Virus record (IMG/VR): IMGVR_UViG_3300022592_000032
Span: 1 to 23,721 of that record
Direction: 5' to 3' (one strand)
From: a virus
Length of the DNA: 23,721 nt
A program made the translations under genes and the position numbers. The notes beneath the pieces are model-generated. The model saw only the letters and a program-made list of their open reading frames with translations, was not told the origin of the DNA and ran no database searches. How positions within the stretch are numbered: position 1 is the stretch's first letter; the number at the start of each line of letters is the position of its first letter. Below are positions 5,973-11,877 of this stretch, piece by piece.

Positions 5973-6706
5973 AAACCATTGTAGTTGTGTCTGATTTACA
6001 AGCCCCCTATCATGACGTCGGTGCAACCGACACACTAGCAAAGTTTATTAAAGCATACAAGCCAGATGAGGTGGTATCAGTTGGAGACGAAATCGACTTT
6101 CCGCAAATCAGCCGTTGGGAAGAAGGCTACGGCGGCGAGTGGAAATACGACATCGGAAAGCACAGAGATATTACCGTCCGACTACTTGAGTCACTTAATA
6201 TCAAACATATCAGTCGGTCAAACCACAGTGACAGACTGTATAACAAGCTTAGAGCTAAAGCCCCAGGGTTGCTCGGCTTACCTGAGTTGGAGATTGAGAA
6301 GTTTCTCAAGCTTGACGACCTTGGAATTACATATCACCATCAGCCCTACGAACTTGCGCCTAATTGGATACTTGTCCACGGAGATGAAGGCAACATCCAG
6401 CCTACTGCTGGAGCAACTGCACTTGGACTTGCAAAGAGGGCAGGCGTCAGTGTTGTCTGCGGACATACGCACCGAATGGGTCTTACCCATTGGACGCAGA
6501 GCTGGGCTGGTAAAGGAAAGACTGTTTGGGGCTTGGAAGTTGGTCATCTAATGAACCTGAAGCACGCAAAGTATATCAAGGCTGGGCTGTTCACATGGCA
6601 ACAAGGCTTTGCTATCTTGCATGTGGACGGTAAGAATGTAACGCCACACTTGGTTCCGATTATCAACAAGTCATTTACCGTAGACAAAAAGGTGTGGAGT
6701 TGGTAA
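5969..6706 (+). CDS. Calcineurin-like metallophosphoesterase
   Basis: The 245-residue protein shows the metallophosphoesterase motif series. SD9LQAPYH15D stands for DxH, SVGD40EID for GDxxD, SRSNHSDR in place of GNHD/E, LVHGDEG for the later His, and CGHTHR for GHxH. The GNH motif has Ser for Gly, an uncommon variation. Such enzymes in phages act on nucleic acid ends or cyclic nucleotides; the substrate cannot be read from the sequence. The ATG at 5969 overlaps the upstream stop (ATGA); a GTG at 5957 with AGAGAGG just upstream is also possible. It overlaps the sigma-like gene by 13 nt. Confidence 0.85.
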   Translation: MKTIVVVSDLQAPYHDVGATDTLAKFIKAYKPDEVVSVGDEIDFPQISRWEEGYGGEWKYDIGKHRDITVRLLESLNIKHISRSNHSDRLYNKLRAKAPGLLGLPELEIEKFLKLDDLGITYHHQPYELAPNWILVHGDEGNIQPTAGATALGLAKRAGVSVVCGHTHRMGLTHWTQSWAGKGKTVWGLEVGHLMNLKHAKYIKAGLFTWQQGFAILHVDGKNVTPHLVPIINKSFTVDKKVWSW

Positions 6707-7341
6707 CAGACAACTGGCTGCAAGAGTCTCGTGAGATAGCGGTAACGGTAGCTCGCAAGGTTCACAGGCATTACCACACATACTTTGACGTCTCTGACGT
6801 GACGCAAGAGCTAATGGTGTGGACACTTAAACGTCAGGATAAGATTAAAGAATGGCTTGACCATCCGCTTGAGTCGGATGAATACAAGATGGGTGTGCGT
6901 AAGCTAGGCAAGACACTGACTCGCCTTGCAGATAAGTATTGCCGGCGTGCTAAGGCGCAGAAGCTAGGCTATGAGATACGCGATGAGCAATACTACGACG
7001 CCATTAGTTTGTCGGAGATGTTGCCATTAGCCTTTCCTATCAAGGCGCCTATTGTTAATACCACCGATGGCAGTAAGCCCAAGGTATCCGGCGGTGGTAA
7101 CCCTGCCGAGGGTGGTAACTATGTTATTCAGCTGATGGATATACGCCGTGCCTTATCCAAGATTGACCCGCAAGATAAGCTTGTGCTGGAGATGAAGTTC
7201 TTTGAGGGGCTAACCTTTAGCGAGATAGCTGAGGTGTTACAAGTCAGCGACACCACCGCACATCGTAAGGTGGATGGCGCATTGCGCCGGTTAAACAATT
7301 TTCTGGGTGGACAGAATCCATTTGCAAAGGGTGAAGAATGA
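6694..7341 (+). CDS. Sigma-factor-like RNA polymerase subunit
   Basis: A 215-residue protein whose C-terminal third is a good sigma70-family region 4: LSKIDPQDKLVLEMKFFEGLTFSEIAEVLQVSDTTAHRKVDGALRRL (written here in pieces: DKLVLEMKFFEG, LTFSEIAEVLQ, VSDTTAHRKVDGALRRL), a helix-turn-helix recognising the -35 element. The N-terminal part (VARKVHRHYH, DVSDVTQELMVWTLKR) resembles region 2 of ECF sigma factors. A Gly/Pro/Asn-rich linker near residues 120-140 separates them. It may redirect host RNA polymerase to phage promoters, or be a regulator with sigma-like domains. The GTG start at 6694 overlaps the previous gene; a TTG at 6700 is an alternative. The stop overlaps the next ATG. Confidence 0.75.
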   Translation: MELVTDNWLQESREIAVTVARKVHRHYHTYFDVSDVTQELMVWTLKRQDKIKEWLDHPLESDEYKMGVRKLGKTLTRLADKYCRRAKAQKLGYEIRDEQYYDAISLSEMLPLAFPIKAPIVNTTDGSKPKVSGGGNPAEGGNYVIQLMDIRRALSKIDPQDKLVLEMKFFEGLTFSEIAEVLQVSDTTAHRKVDGALRRLNNFLGGQNPFAKGEE

Positions 7342-7466
7342 CAAAGTATATGCACGACTCTGAGTGCTACACCGAGATACGCCGAGTCGAAGGCAAGGCG
7401 TACATGGAGTTGTTCTGGAATTGTGTAGATAACTGTCCGATTGGAGGCGACAGTGCCGAAGTATGA
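7338..7466 (+). CDS. Micro-ORF, 42 aa
   Basis: The ATG overlaps the sigma-like stop (ATGA), with GGTGAAG upstream. The peptide has three cysteines (C10, C29, C33) and aromatic strands (AYMELFWNCVDNCPIGG). It overlaps the FmdB-like gene by 14 nt. It could be a small metal-binding protein. No family is recognised. Confidence 0.5.
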   Translation: MTKYMHDSECYTEIRRVEGKAYMELFWNCVDNCPIGGDSAEV

Positions 7467-7635
7467 TTACCGTTGCATCACCTGCGGTGGGCAGCAAGAG
7501 GTAGAGCGTAGCATCCATGCCGAGGCAGATAATCCTGTCTGCTGCGGTGAGATAATGACTCGCATCTACACTGCACCACCGGTGCGCTTTGAGGGTGCTG
7601 GCTTTTACAGCACCGATAATCCCAAGCGCGTATAG
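7453..7635 (+). CDS. FmdB-family zinc ribbon protein, 60 aa
   Basis: The protein begins MPKYDYRCITCGGQQEVE, the hallmark of the FmdB/CxxC_CxxC_SSSS zinc ribbon, and has a second knuckle in PVCCGEIMTRIY followed by the usual tail PPVRFEGAGFYSTDN. The GTG at 7453 is chosen because GGAGG lies 6 nt upstream and the family starts here. Such proteins are common in phages and host genomes; they are thought to be regulatory or RNA/DNA-binding, but function is unproven. It is the last gene of the plus-strand operon. Confidence 0.85.
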   Translation: MPKYDYRCITCGGQQEVERSIHAEADNPVCCGEIMTRIYTAPPVRFEGAGFYSTDNPKRV

Positions 7636-7636
7636 C

Positions 7637-7661
7637 TTTAGGTATAGGGGAAGTACCTAAA
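7637..7661. repeat. Inverted repeat after the replication operon
   Basis: TTTAGGTA (7637-7644) and TACCTAAA (7654-7661) form a perfect 8-bp stem with a 9-nt loop two bases after the FmdB stop. There is no T-run. It stands directly before the terminator hairpin at 7670 and may help termination, protect the 3' end, or bind a regulator. Confidence 0.6.
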
Positions 7662-7700
7662 ACAAAGAAGCCCGTCGGAGATTTATCCGGCGGGCATTCT
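7661..7700. terminator. Terminator between convergent operons
   Basis: Stem 7670-7678 with 7687-7695 (GCCCGTCGG against CCGGCGGGC, one G-T pair) closes an 8-nt loop. On the plus strand ATTCTT follows; on the minus strand TTCTTTGTTTT follows. The T-richer tail is on the minus side, but the position between two converging operons suggests it serves both directions. Confidence 0.75.
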
Positions 7701-7765
7701 TGTCGCTTCTACCTTGCGGGAGCGATGGCGGCTGTGAAAGGACTAGTAACCAGCCACCACATCTA

Positions 7766-8062
7766 TTAGTCAGACTGTATCACATCCGGATGTTTAAGTA
7801 AAGCAAGTTGGATGCGTGTCTGTCGGTCATATATTCCCACCCGCTTAACGTAATCCTTCTTTGCCTTCTCAACGGTATCGTATGGGCCAACAGCTTGCAC
7901 TAGATTTAGGCTAGGATGGACAACGAATACCACATAGCGTTGGCGGTGGTTCAGCATCTCCTCAATGGTAGCGAATACATCCTTAGCTAGCGTCTCTACA
8001 TCCGGCGCTTCACCTTCGAGCAAGGCTATCACCTTGCGTAGCTCAGTTGGTTTGGCTGCCAT
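7766..8062 (-). CDS. Hypothetical protein, 98 aa
   Basis: The ATG has GGAGAAGAACT upstream and overlaps the end of the glycosyltransferase by 20 nt. The N-terminal half is helical (ELRKVIALLEGEAPDVETLAKDVF); the second half has a strand (RYVVFVVHP) and the segment VQAVGPYDTVEKAKKDYVKR. No family is recognised. It is the last gene of the minus-strand operon before the shared terminator. Confidence 0.7.
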   Translation of the reverse strand: MAAKPTELRKVIALLEGEAPDVETLAKDVFATIEEMLNHRQRYVVFVVHPSLNLVQAVGPYDTVEKAKKDYVKRVGIYDRQTRIQLALLKHPDVIQSD

Positions 8063-8834
8063 AGTTCTTCTCCATTAGTCTGACGCATTCGTTCACGCGT
8101 TCACGCAGTGAAAGATACCCATATACCTGCGTGTTGTCAAGGTATTGCGGTATGCCAAGGTTGCGTAGGTGACGGCTAAAGATGACATACTCGTAGTCAT
8201 CGGTATCATCCATGTACCGAACATGTTCAAAGACATCCTTGCGTATCAGATAGGTGCAGTGAACCACGTCACAGATGATGTGTCCTGTTATCTCACGTTT
8301 GAGTACCTGGTAGTAGCGCATGTCATCAAGAAAGTAGCCACGCACATTGGCTAGCAGATGGTAGTTAGAGTAGGCAGGCTGTTCGGTATCAGCGCACATC
8401 AGTAGCGGTGCTACCACCGGCAGGTTGTGGCTAATCATGGTGCGTAGGGTATGAGGTGCGACGAAGTTATCTACATCCACCACCCAATAGAAGTCTGCAT
8501 CTGCCTGCCAAGCTGCGTTAATACTTGTCTCTCGTATGTCTCCGAGCACCTTAAAGCGTGTGGGATTCCATTCGTGTACGCCATAGTCCTGCACCGGTGT
8601 TTCTACATCGCGGTAGTCTTCGACCACATGGCGGTACCACTTGGCGTTCTCGTTGCACCAATCGCGCAGTATCTGCTCGGTGCCGTCGGTGTTGTTGTTG
8701 CTACGGACGTAGAGAATCATCCGGTCTTTGGGATAGTCCCACTTGGATAGTGAGTCCAGCCATGCCGGTAACATCTTTTCTTTTTGCTTAGCCAAGATGG
8801 CTACAAATACTAGCGGCTCATTGGTGGCGGTCAT
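8043..8834 (-). CDS. GT-A-fold glycosyltransferase
   Basis: The 263-residue protein starts with the strand LVFVAILAKQKEKMLPAWLDSL, has R-S-N-N-N-T-D-G-T typical of the nucleotide-sugar site, and then DADFYWVVDVDNF with the D120-V-D122 metal-binding DxD motif. This layout is that of GT2-like or collagen-galactosyltransferase-like enzymes. It could glycosylate virion proteins, DNA or host surface polymers; the sequence does not tell. The ATG at 8834 is preferred because AAGGAACAGCTCG lies upstream and homology starts there. A 35-residue in-frame extension to 8939 overlaps another small gene and looks spurious. Confidence 0.8.
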   Translation of the reverse strand: MTATNEPLVFVAILAKQKEKMLPAWLDSLSKWDYPKDRMILYVRSNNNTDGTEQILRDWCNENAKWYRHVVEDYRDVETPVQDYGVHEWNPTRFKVLGDIRETSINAAWQADADFYWVVDVDNFVAPHTLRTMISHNLPVVAPLLMCADTEQPAYSNYHLLANVRGYFLDDMRYYQVLKREITGHIICDVVHCTYLIRKDVFEHVRYMDDTDDYEYVIFSRHLRNLGIPQYLDNTQVYGYLSLRERVNECVRLMEKNYGSQTN

Positions 8835-8961
8835 CGAGCTGTTCCTTTCCACACTCGGGGCATTTCCAACTGTTCCATTCCTTGCCCACCCATACCATGA
8901 TGTCCTTAAAGTCTTTCTCGCACCAGGTGCAGAAGACATCTAGCTCTGTTTGGTAGTCCAT
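8818..8961 (-). CDS. Small zinc-ribbon protein, 47 aa
   Basis: This ORF lies in a different frame from, and just upstream of, the glycosyltransferase. The 47-residue product has two exact knuckles, C11-T-W-C14 and C34-P-E-C37-G, separated by a Trp-rich strand (VWVGKEWNSWK), a good zinc ribbon. The start overlaps the previous stop (TAATG) and the end overlaps the glycosyltransferase by 17 nt. Role unknown; probably nucleic-acid or protein binding. Confidence 0.75.
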   Translation of the reverse strand: MDYQTELDVFCTWCEKDFKDIMVWVGKEWNSWKCPECGKEQLDDRHQ

Positions 8962-9101
8962 TACCAGCCTCCTAAGCAGTCTTTAGAATGTGTATGTATC
9001 GAGTATTGTAGTAGGTATTCGCCTTTAGTTGGCGCAAATAGCTCGGTGCCACAGGCACCGCATGAGCCGTACCATTCTTCACCAAAGAAATCGTAGGTCA
9101 T
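8961..9101 (-). CDS. Small Cys/His protein, 46 aa
   Basis: The ATG at 9101 has AAGAAAGGGCGGAT upstream and overlaps the WhiB stop (ATGA). The protein carries C14-G-A-C17-G and then H-T-H-S-K-D-C, a possible C2HC zinc knuckle. The next gene starts on its stop (TAATG). No family is recognised. Confidence 0.7.
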   Translation of the reverse strand: MTYDFFGEEWYGSCGACGTELFAPTKGEYLLQYSIHTHSKDCLGGW

Positions 9102-9364
9102 ATCCGCCCTTTCTTGAGGCGCTTGCGTTCCGCCTCTGTCGTGTTGCCCCACCAGCCTAGCTGGTTGTATTTCATGGCATAGCTTAGACATTCATTGACA
9201 ACAGTGCAACCACCGCAGATACGGCGAAGCATGGCAGTATTCCTGTCGTCTCCCTTACCTTCGCCACTGGTAAAAAATGCTTCCGTATCCGTGCCGGCAC
9301 AGTTGGCGCTATCTTTCCATAGCTCATCGGCTGGGTCAATTATCGGATATATTATATCTTCCAT
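9098..9364 (-). CDS. WhiB-family transcriptional regulator (first copy)
   Basis: An 88-residue WhiB-like protein. C22, then C50-x2-C53-x5-C59 form the four-cysteine Fe-S cluster site. QLGWWGNTT (69-75) replaces the usual G-[VI]-W-G-G turn, and the tail ERKRLKKGRI supplies the basic DNA-binding end. WhiB proteins bind region 4 of the host principal sigma factor and retune promoter choice; the phage TM4 WhiB2-like protein is the known precedent for host interference. Here the final Gly of the turn is Asn, a variant. The ATG overlaps the endolysin stop (TGATG). Confidence 0.9.
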   Translation of the reverse strand: MEDIIYPIIDPADELWKDSANCAGTDTEAFFTSGEGKGDDRNTAMLRRICGGCTVVNECLSYAMKYNQLGWWGNTTEAERKRLKKGRI

Positions 9365-9804
9365 CAGTACCAGCCCTTTCGTAGCTCATGCTTTAGCCCA
9401 GCGCAAGCATCGTTATTCCAATGCAGTTTGATATAGAGCAGACCCCAACGAATCTGAGTTTGATAGTTGGTTTTGTAATCGCTGCCCATCCGAGCCATCT
9501 TAGTTGCTGGCAAAGCTTGTGGTATGCCCATTGCCCTGCCTTGTGTTGTCTTATCACCAATAGCATTGACTCGCCAATGGCTCTCCATGGTCCACAGACG
9601 GTCCAAGCAGGCCCATTGCTTGGCGTTGCCACCTTGTTGCATATAGAGGCGTTTAGCGTAGCTCTTAGGGCTTACAGTAGGTTCTTTCACCGGTGTGTAG
9701 GGCATGGATGTCCAGATTATTCCAAGGGTACAGAGCGCTGCGGTGTAAAAATAGAACCGTCTTGTCTTTCGTAGCCTGGTGTGGGCTTGGGAATGGGTGG
9801 ACAT
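9364..9804 (-). CDS. Membrane-anchored lytic transglycosylase (endolysin)
   Basis: The 146-residue protein has a basic N-terminus, a hydrophobic segment at about 17-33 (FYFYTAALCTLGIIW) and a short linker. A compact transglycosylase domain follows: QWACLDRLWTME74SHWRVNA with catalytic Glu74, GIPQALPATKM at 93-103, then TQIRWGLLYIK and a C-terminal GWY. This is the small SLT domain seen in actinobacterial Rpf/aggregation-promoting-factor-like enzymes. It would cleave peptidoglycan for lysis or entry. The N-terminal helix could act as a signal-anchor-release or plain anchor. The ATG at 9804 has AGAAAGG upstream but lies 88 nt inside the second WhiB gene, in another frame. Confidence 0.85.
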   Translation of the reverse strand: MSTHSQAHTRLRKTRRFYFYTAALCTLGIIWTSMPYTPVKEPTVSPKSYAKRLYMQQGGNAKQWACLDRLWTMESHWRVNAIGDKTTQGRAMGIPQALPATKMARMGSDYKTNYQTQIRWGLLYIKLHWNNDACAGLKHELRKGWY

Positions 9805-10136
9805 ATTAAGCCTTTCTGTTCTGCAAAGCCACGGATTTTTTCTTGCCAAATAAAGCCTAAGTCCATGGTCTTGTCAAATGAAGCTACTCTAGCTCTCTCA
9901 TAGGGAAACGTTCCGCCCCATATTCCGTACTCCTCGGCGTTATCTATGGCAGCCTGAAGGCAGGTCTGGCGAATCGGACAGGTCGAGCAGATAGCAAGCG
10001 CGGTAGTCGCGTTGTCTATGATAGCCTGAAAGCGTTTGCTTGGCTGATAGCCAGGGCTAACGCGGATGGCTTCGGGATACCACATATCTCCGTCCATGCC
10101 TTTACAGGCAGCGGGTAGGTCGGTAGTAAATATCAC
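9717..10136 (-). CDS. WhiB-family transcriptional regulator (second copy, long C-terminal tail)
   Basis: A 139-residue WhiB protein with C11, C50-x2-C53-x5-C59 and a canonical G-I-W-G-G turn at 71-75. Beyond the usual end the protein continues for about 60 residues (FIWQEKIRGFAEQKG, then Pro-rich and Arg-containing), longer than typical WhiB proteins of 80-110 residues. The tail region overlaps the endolysin start by 88 nt in another frame. The GTG start overlaps the stop of the 28-residue membrane peptide (GTGA). Together with the first WhiB copy it suggests control of the host principal sigma factor. Confidence 0.9.
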   Translation of the reverse strand: MIFTTDLPAACKGMDGDMWYPEAIRVSPGYQPSKRFQAIIDNATTALAICSTCPIRQTCLQAAIDNAEEYGIWGGTFPYERARVASFDKTMDLGFIWQEKIRGFAEQKGLICPPIPKPTPGYERQDGSIFTPQRSVPLE

Positions 10137-10219
10137 TCGCGGTTCTCAAACTTATGCAAAGCGTTTTCTAGTAACGCTCCCCCTACGGCAGCGAGTCCGG
10201 CAATAATAATAAGAATCAT
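10133..10219 (-). CDS. 28-aa single-pass membrane peptide
   Basis: The peptide MILIIIAGLAAVGGALLENA followed by LHKFENRE is one hydrophobic helix with small residues plus a charged tail. The ATG overlaps the upstream stop (ATGA) and the stop overlaps the WhiB start (GTGA), so it is fully embedded in the operon. It lies one gene upstream of the endolysin, so a holin-like or regulatory membrane role is possible, but it is shorter than known holins. Confidence 0.6.
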   Translation of the reverse strand: MILIIIAGLAAVGGALLENALHKFENRE

Positions 10220-10395
10220 TCCATGAGTCCCTTCAATACGGCGATAGCTACGTCGCAGTTGCCTCGTAGTTTCAGTGCGTTAATCGCTTCCCCGAGTATC
10301 TCAGCGGTGGCGTCGCGGTGTCCGGCGCGGTATGAGTCTCCCATGGCTTCATGTATGCCGTCAATCATCTTGGTTAGTCGTTCTGAATCGGTCAT
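10216..10395 (-). CDS. Hypothetical protein, 59 aa
   Basis: First gene of the WhiB/endolysin operon, about 50 nt downstream of a strong promoter. AGGGGAG lies 9 nt before the ATG. The protein (MTDSERLTKMIDGIHEAMGD and on) is predicted all helical, with the element SYRAGHRDATAEILGEAINAL. No family is recognised. It ends with ATGA overlap onto the membrane peptide. Confidence 0.7.
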   Translation of the reverse strand: MTDSERLTKMIDGIHEAMGDSYRAGHRDATAEILGEAINALKLRGNCDVAIAVLKGLME

Positions 10396-10448
10396 GTCGT
10401 GCGCTCCCCTATCGGTTTCTTGGGCGGTATTAGCGCCTCGTGGGTCGT

Positions 10449-10476
10449 AATATACTCAATCCGTGGTAGTTGTCAA
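10449..10476 (-). promoter_or_regulatory. Sigma70-like promoter of the WhiB/endolysin operon
   Basis: Reading the minus strand, TTGACA (10471-10476) is followed after 16 nt by TATATT (10449-10454), a perfect -35 and a 5-of-6 -10. Transcription would begin near 10442, giving a leader of about 45 nt before the ATG at 10395. It lies just downstream of a minus-strand terminator, as expected for an independent operon. The match suggests recognition by the host principal sigma factor. Confidence 0.75.
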
Positions 10477-10489
10477 GTACCCACAGACC

Positions 10490-10517
10490 AAAAAACCTAC
10501 GCCCTTGCAGGCGTAGG
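10490..10517 (-). terminator. Rho-independent terminator, minus strand
   Basis: The stem 10496-10503 with 10510-10517 (CCTACGCC against GGCGTAGG, 8 bp, 6-nt loop) is followed on the minus strand by TTTTTT (10490-10495). It ends the minus-strand operon coming from 12036 or 12258, immediately before the promoter of the next operon. Confidence 0.9.
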
Positions 10518-10538
10518 TCAGTTGGCGGGGCGGTACTA

Positions 10539-10790
10539 TCAAGTGGCGCAGTTGCACCCGTCAATCAGTGGGCGTAGGCAGTCTCCGCAGTAGCTGAGCA
10601 ACTGTCCGTCGGCTTGCATATCCTCGATAAATTCCTCCTCGCAATTGTGCGTTCCTCGGTCGTACAGTCCGCAAGCACCACAGAGAATCGAGTCTTTATG
10701 AATCGAGCAATATTGTTCCCCTTGGTCTTCCGTGAAGTAGCCCGAATCTGTGTCCGACCATCCACACTCAAAGCAAGTTATGAGGCTCAT
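10539..10790 (-). CDS. Multi-knuckle zinc-ribbon protein, 83 aa
   Basis: The ATG at 10790 has AAGGAACGAAGC upstream and overlaps the previous stop. The product contains at least four cysteine pairs: C6-F-E-C9, C-G-A-C, C-G-D-C and a terminal C-N-C, with C28 and H30 between them. This is probably two or more zinc sites. The first ten residues (MSLITCFECG) resemble the start of its upstream neighbour (MSLNCANCG). Binding partner unknown. Confidence 0.75.
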   Translation of the reverse strand: MSLITCFECGWSDTDSGYFTEDQGEQYCSIHKDSILCGACGLYDRGTHNCEEEFIEDMQADGQLLSYCGDCLRPLIDGCNCAT

Positions 10791-10897
10791 GCTTCGTTCC
10801 TTCCCTTCTCGTAGGCTTTCTGGCAGGTCTGGCAAAAGAGTGTTGCATCGTTTAGCTCGTCTGATTCGTAGCCACAATTCGCGCAGTTGAGGCTCAT
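10787..10897 (-). CDS. Small zinc-ribbon protein, 36 aa
   Basis: The 36-residue product has C5-A-N-C8-G and C22-Q-T-C25 with a short acidic loop between, a minimal zinc ribbon with a Lys/Arg-rich tail (KAYEKGRNEA). It is coupled on both sides by ATGA overlaps. Its N-terminus resembles that of the downstream zinc protein, suggesting duplication. Confidence 0.7.
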   Translation of the reverse strand: MSLNCANCGYESDELNDATLFCQTCQKAYEKGRNEA

Positions 10898-11178
10898 GCT
10901 GACACCTCAGCCTTCATAGCGAGAAGGTCGCGGGCGATGATGTCAAAGGGTGCTACGCCCCAGCTGAGGAGCAGCTGACGGGCTAGCATTTGGTCGGTGG
11001 TGTCTCCCTGACCGATAAGGTCGGAGATAGCTTCCTCGTACTCCTCGCGGATGATATCGGCGAGGGTAGAAGGTGAATCGTGTTCCCCTGCTAGCTCCAT
11101 GAGGTGCGAGTACGCCCCTTGGTCATTCATGGTCACGAGGAGGTAATCCTCGGCAAATTGCTCGTTAGCGTGTGTCAT
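10894..11178 (-). CDS. Acidic helical hypothetical protein, 94 aa
   Basis: The ATG at 11178 has AAAGGACTGCAAC upstream; longer in-frame starts run through a hairpin and the previous gene and are not preferred. The protein is strongly acidic and helical (DIIREEYEEAISDLI, QLLLSWGVAPFDIIARDLL). Small acidic phage proteins of this kind occur near antirestriction genes, but no ArdA motif is seen. Function unknown. Confidence 0.7.
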   Translation of the reverse strand: MTHANEQFAEDYLLVTMNDQGAYSHLMELAGEHDSPSTLADIIREEYEEAISDLIGQGDTTDQMLARQLLLSWGVAPFDIIARDLLAMKAEVSA

Positions 11179-11217
11179 GTTGCAGTCCTTTCGATAGTCA
11201 GATGAGAGGCTCATCAG

Positions 11218-11262
11218 TAGGCGCCTTACGCCTAGACCAAGGGCTAGCGGATTCGCTAGCCC
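11218..11262. repeat. Intergenic hairpins
   Basis: A perfect 9-bp stem (GGGCTAGCG at 11241-11249 with CGCTAGCCC at 11254-11262, loop GATT) lies between two minus-strand genes. TAGGCG and CGCCTA nearby form a smaller stem containing another GGCGCC. No T-run follows on either strand, so this is more likely an attenuator, processing site or operator than a full terminator. Confidence 0.55.
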
Positions 11263-11273
11263 GAGGTTTCGCC

Positions 11274-11420
11274 TTAGTTTCCGAATGGGTTGGTAGTCCA
11301 AGTAAAGCCGGAACCGGTCCACCATAGGTGCGTCACTACTTGCCAAATAGCCCATAGAAGCGCTGTCCAGAATACAGCGCGGACCATGAAGCGGGTCAAT
11401 AAATAAGCCGGTGATTTCAT
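11274..11420 (-). CDS. Small membrane protein, 48 aa
   Basis: The ATG at 11420 has TTGGAGATAGC upstream. The protein has one Trp-rich transmembrane helix (AVFWTALLWAIWQVVTHLWW) with a basic N-terminus and a short polar C-terminus, giving a predicted N-in single pass. It is coupled to the upstream zinc micro-ORF by ATGA. It could be a membrane effector, for example superinfection exclusion or holin-like; nothing in the sequence decides. Confidence 0.7.
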   Translation of the reverse strand: MKSPAYLLTRFMVRAVFWTALLWAIWQVVTHLWWTGSGFTWTTNPFGN

Positions 11421-11524
11421 GCTATCTCCAATCCGCACGTGTCGCACACGTCCTGCCCGTCGTGATAATTCTCCAGGCATACATTACAGCCATTCTGACA
11501 GTCCCCGGCGTGTGTGGTAGTCAT
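11417..11524 (-). CDS. Small Cys-rich protein, 35 aa
   Basis: The 35-residue product has five cysteines: C9, C13-N-V-C16 and C27-D-T-C30-G, plus His residues (H5, H21), a likely zinc knuckle. It overlaps both neighbours by ATGA. Like the other tiny CxxC proteins in this operon it may bind nucleic acid or a host protein. Confidence 0.65.
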   Translation of the reverse strand: MTTTHAGDCQNGCNVCLENYHDGQDVCDTCGLEIA

Positions 11525-11874
11525 GCACTCACCTTCTTTAATTCTTCTGAAATAAAATCGGCGCGTGAGTTGATTTCGGCGCGGAACTCATCCCATGACT
11601 CGATTTCGGCTACTGTTGAACTTACGTCGTAGCCGAACTCTCCACCGTAGGGGATAGCCCATAGGCTAGCTTCTGCCAATTCGGCGCCATAGAAGAGCGC
11701 CTGAACCTGCACGCCTACATAGCCCCATTCATCCTCGCGCCATAGTTGATACTGTTCTGGCGTTACCCAATCGCCATCGAATTCAGGGCTAGTGACACTA
11801 TCTACGAGCACACGTACGCGCAAGGTATAGGTTCCGCGGTCGTGTAAGTCTTCTTTAATCACGTCAATATTCAT
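11521..11874 (-). CDS. Acidic hypothetical protein, 117 aa
   Basis: AGGAG lies about 9 nt before the ATG. The acidic protein begins MNIDVIKEDLHDRGTYTLRV, a beta-rich region, and continues with many Asp, Glu and Trp residues (WVTPEQYQLWREDEWGYVG). The acidic surface could mimic DNA, a theme in phage anti-defence proteins, but no known family is recognised. It ends by ATGA coupling to the next gene. Confidence 0.7.
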   Translation of the reverse strand: MNIDVIKEDLHDRGTYTLRVRVLVDSVTSPEFDGDWVTPEQYQLWREDEWGYVGVQVQALFYGAELAEASLWAIPYGGEFGYDVSSTVAEIESWDEFRAEINSRADFISEELKKVSA

Positions 11875-11877
11875 AGC

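Noticed and set aside
8169-8943. Several plus-strand ORFs opposite the glycosyltransferase
   Set aside because: They are antisense to a gene with clear GT-A motifs and have no credible starts.
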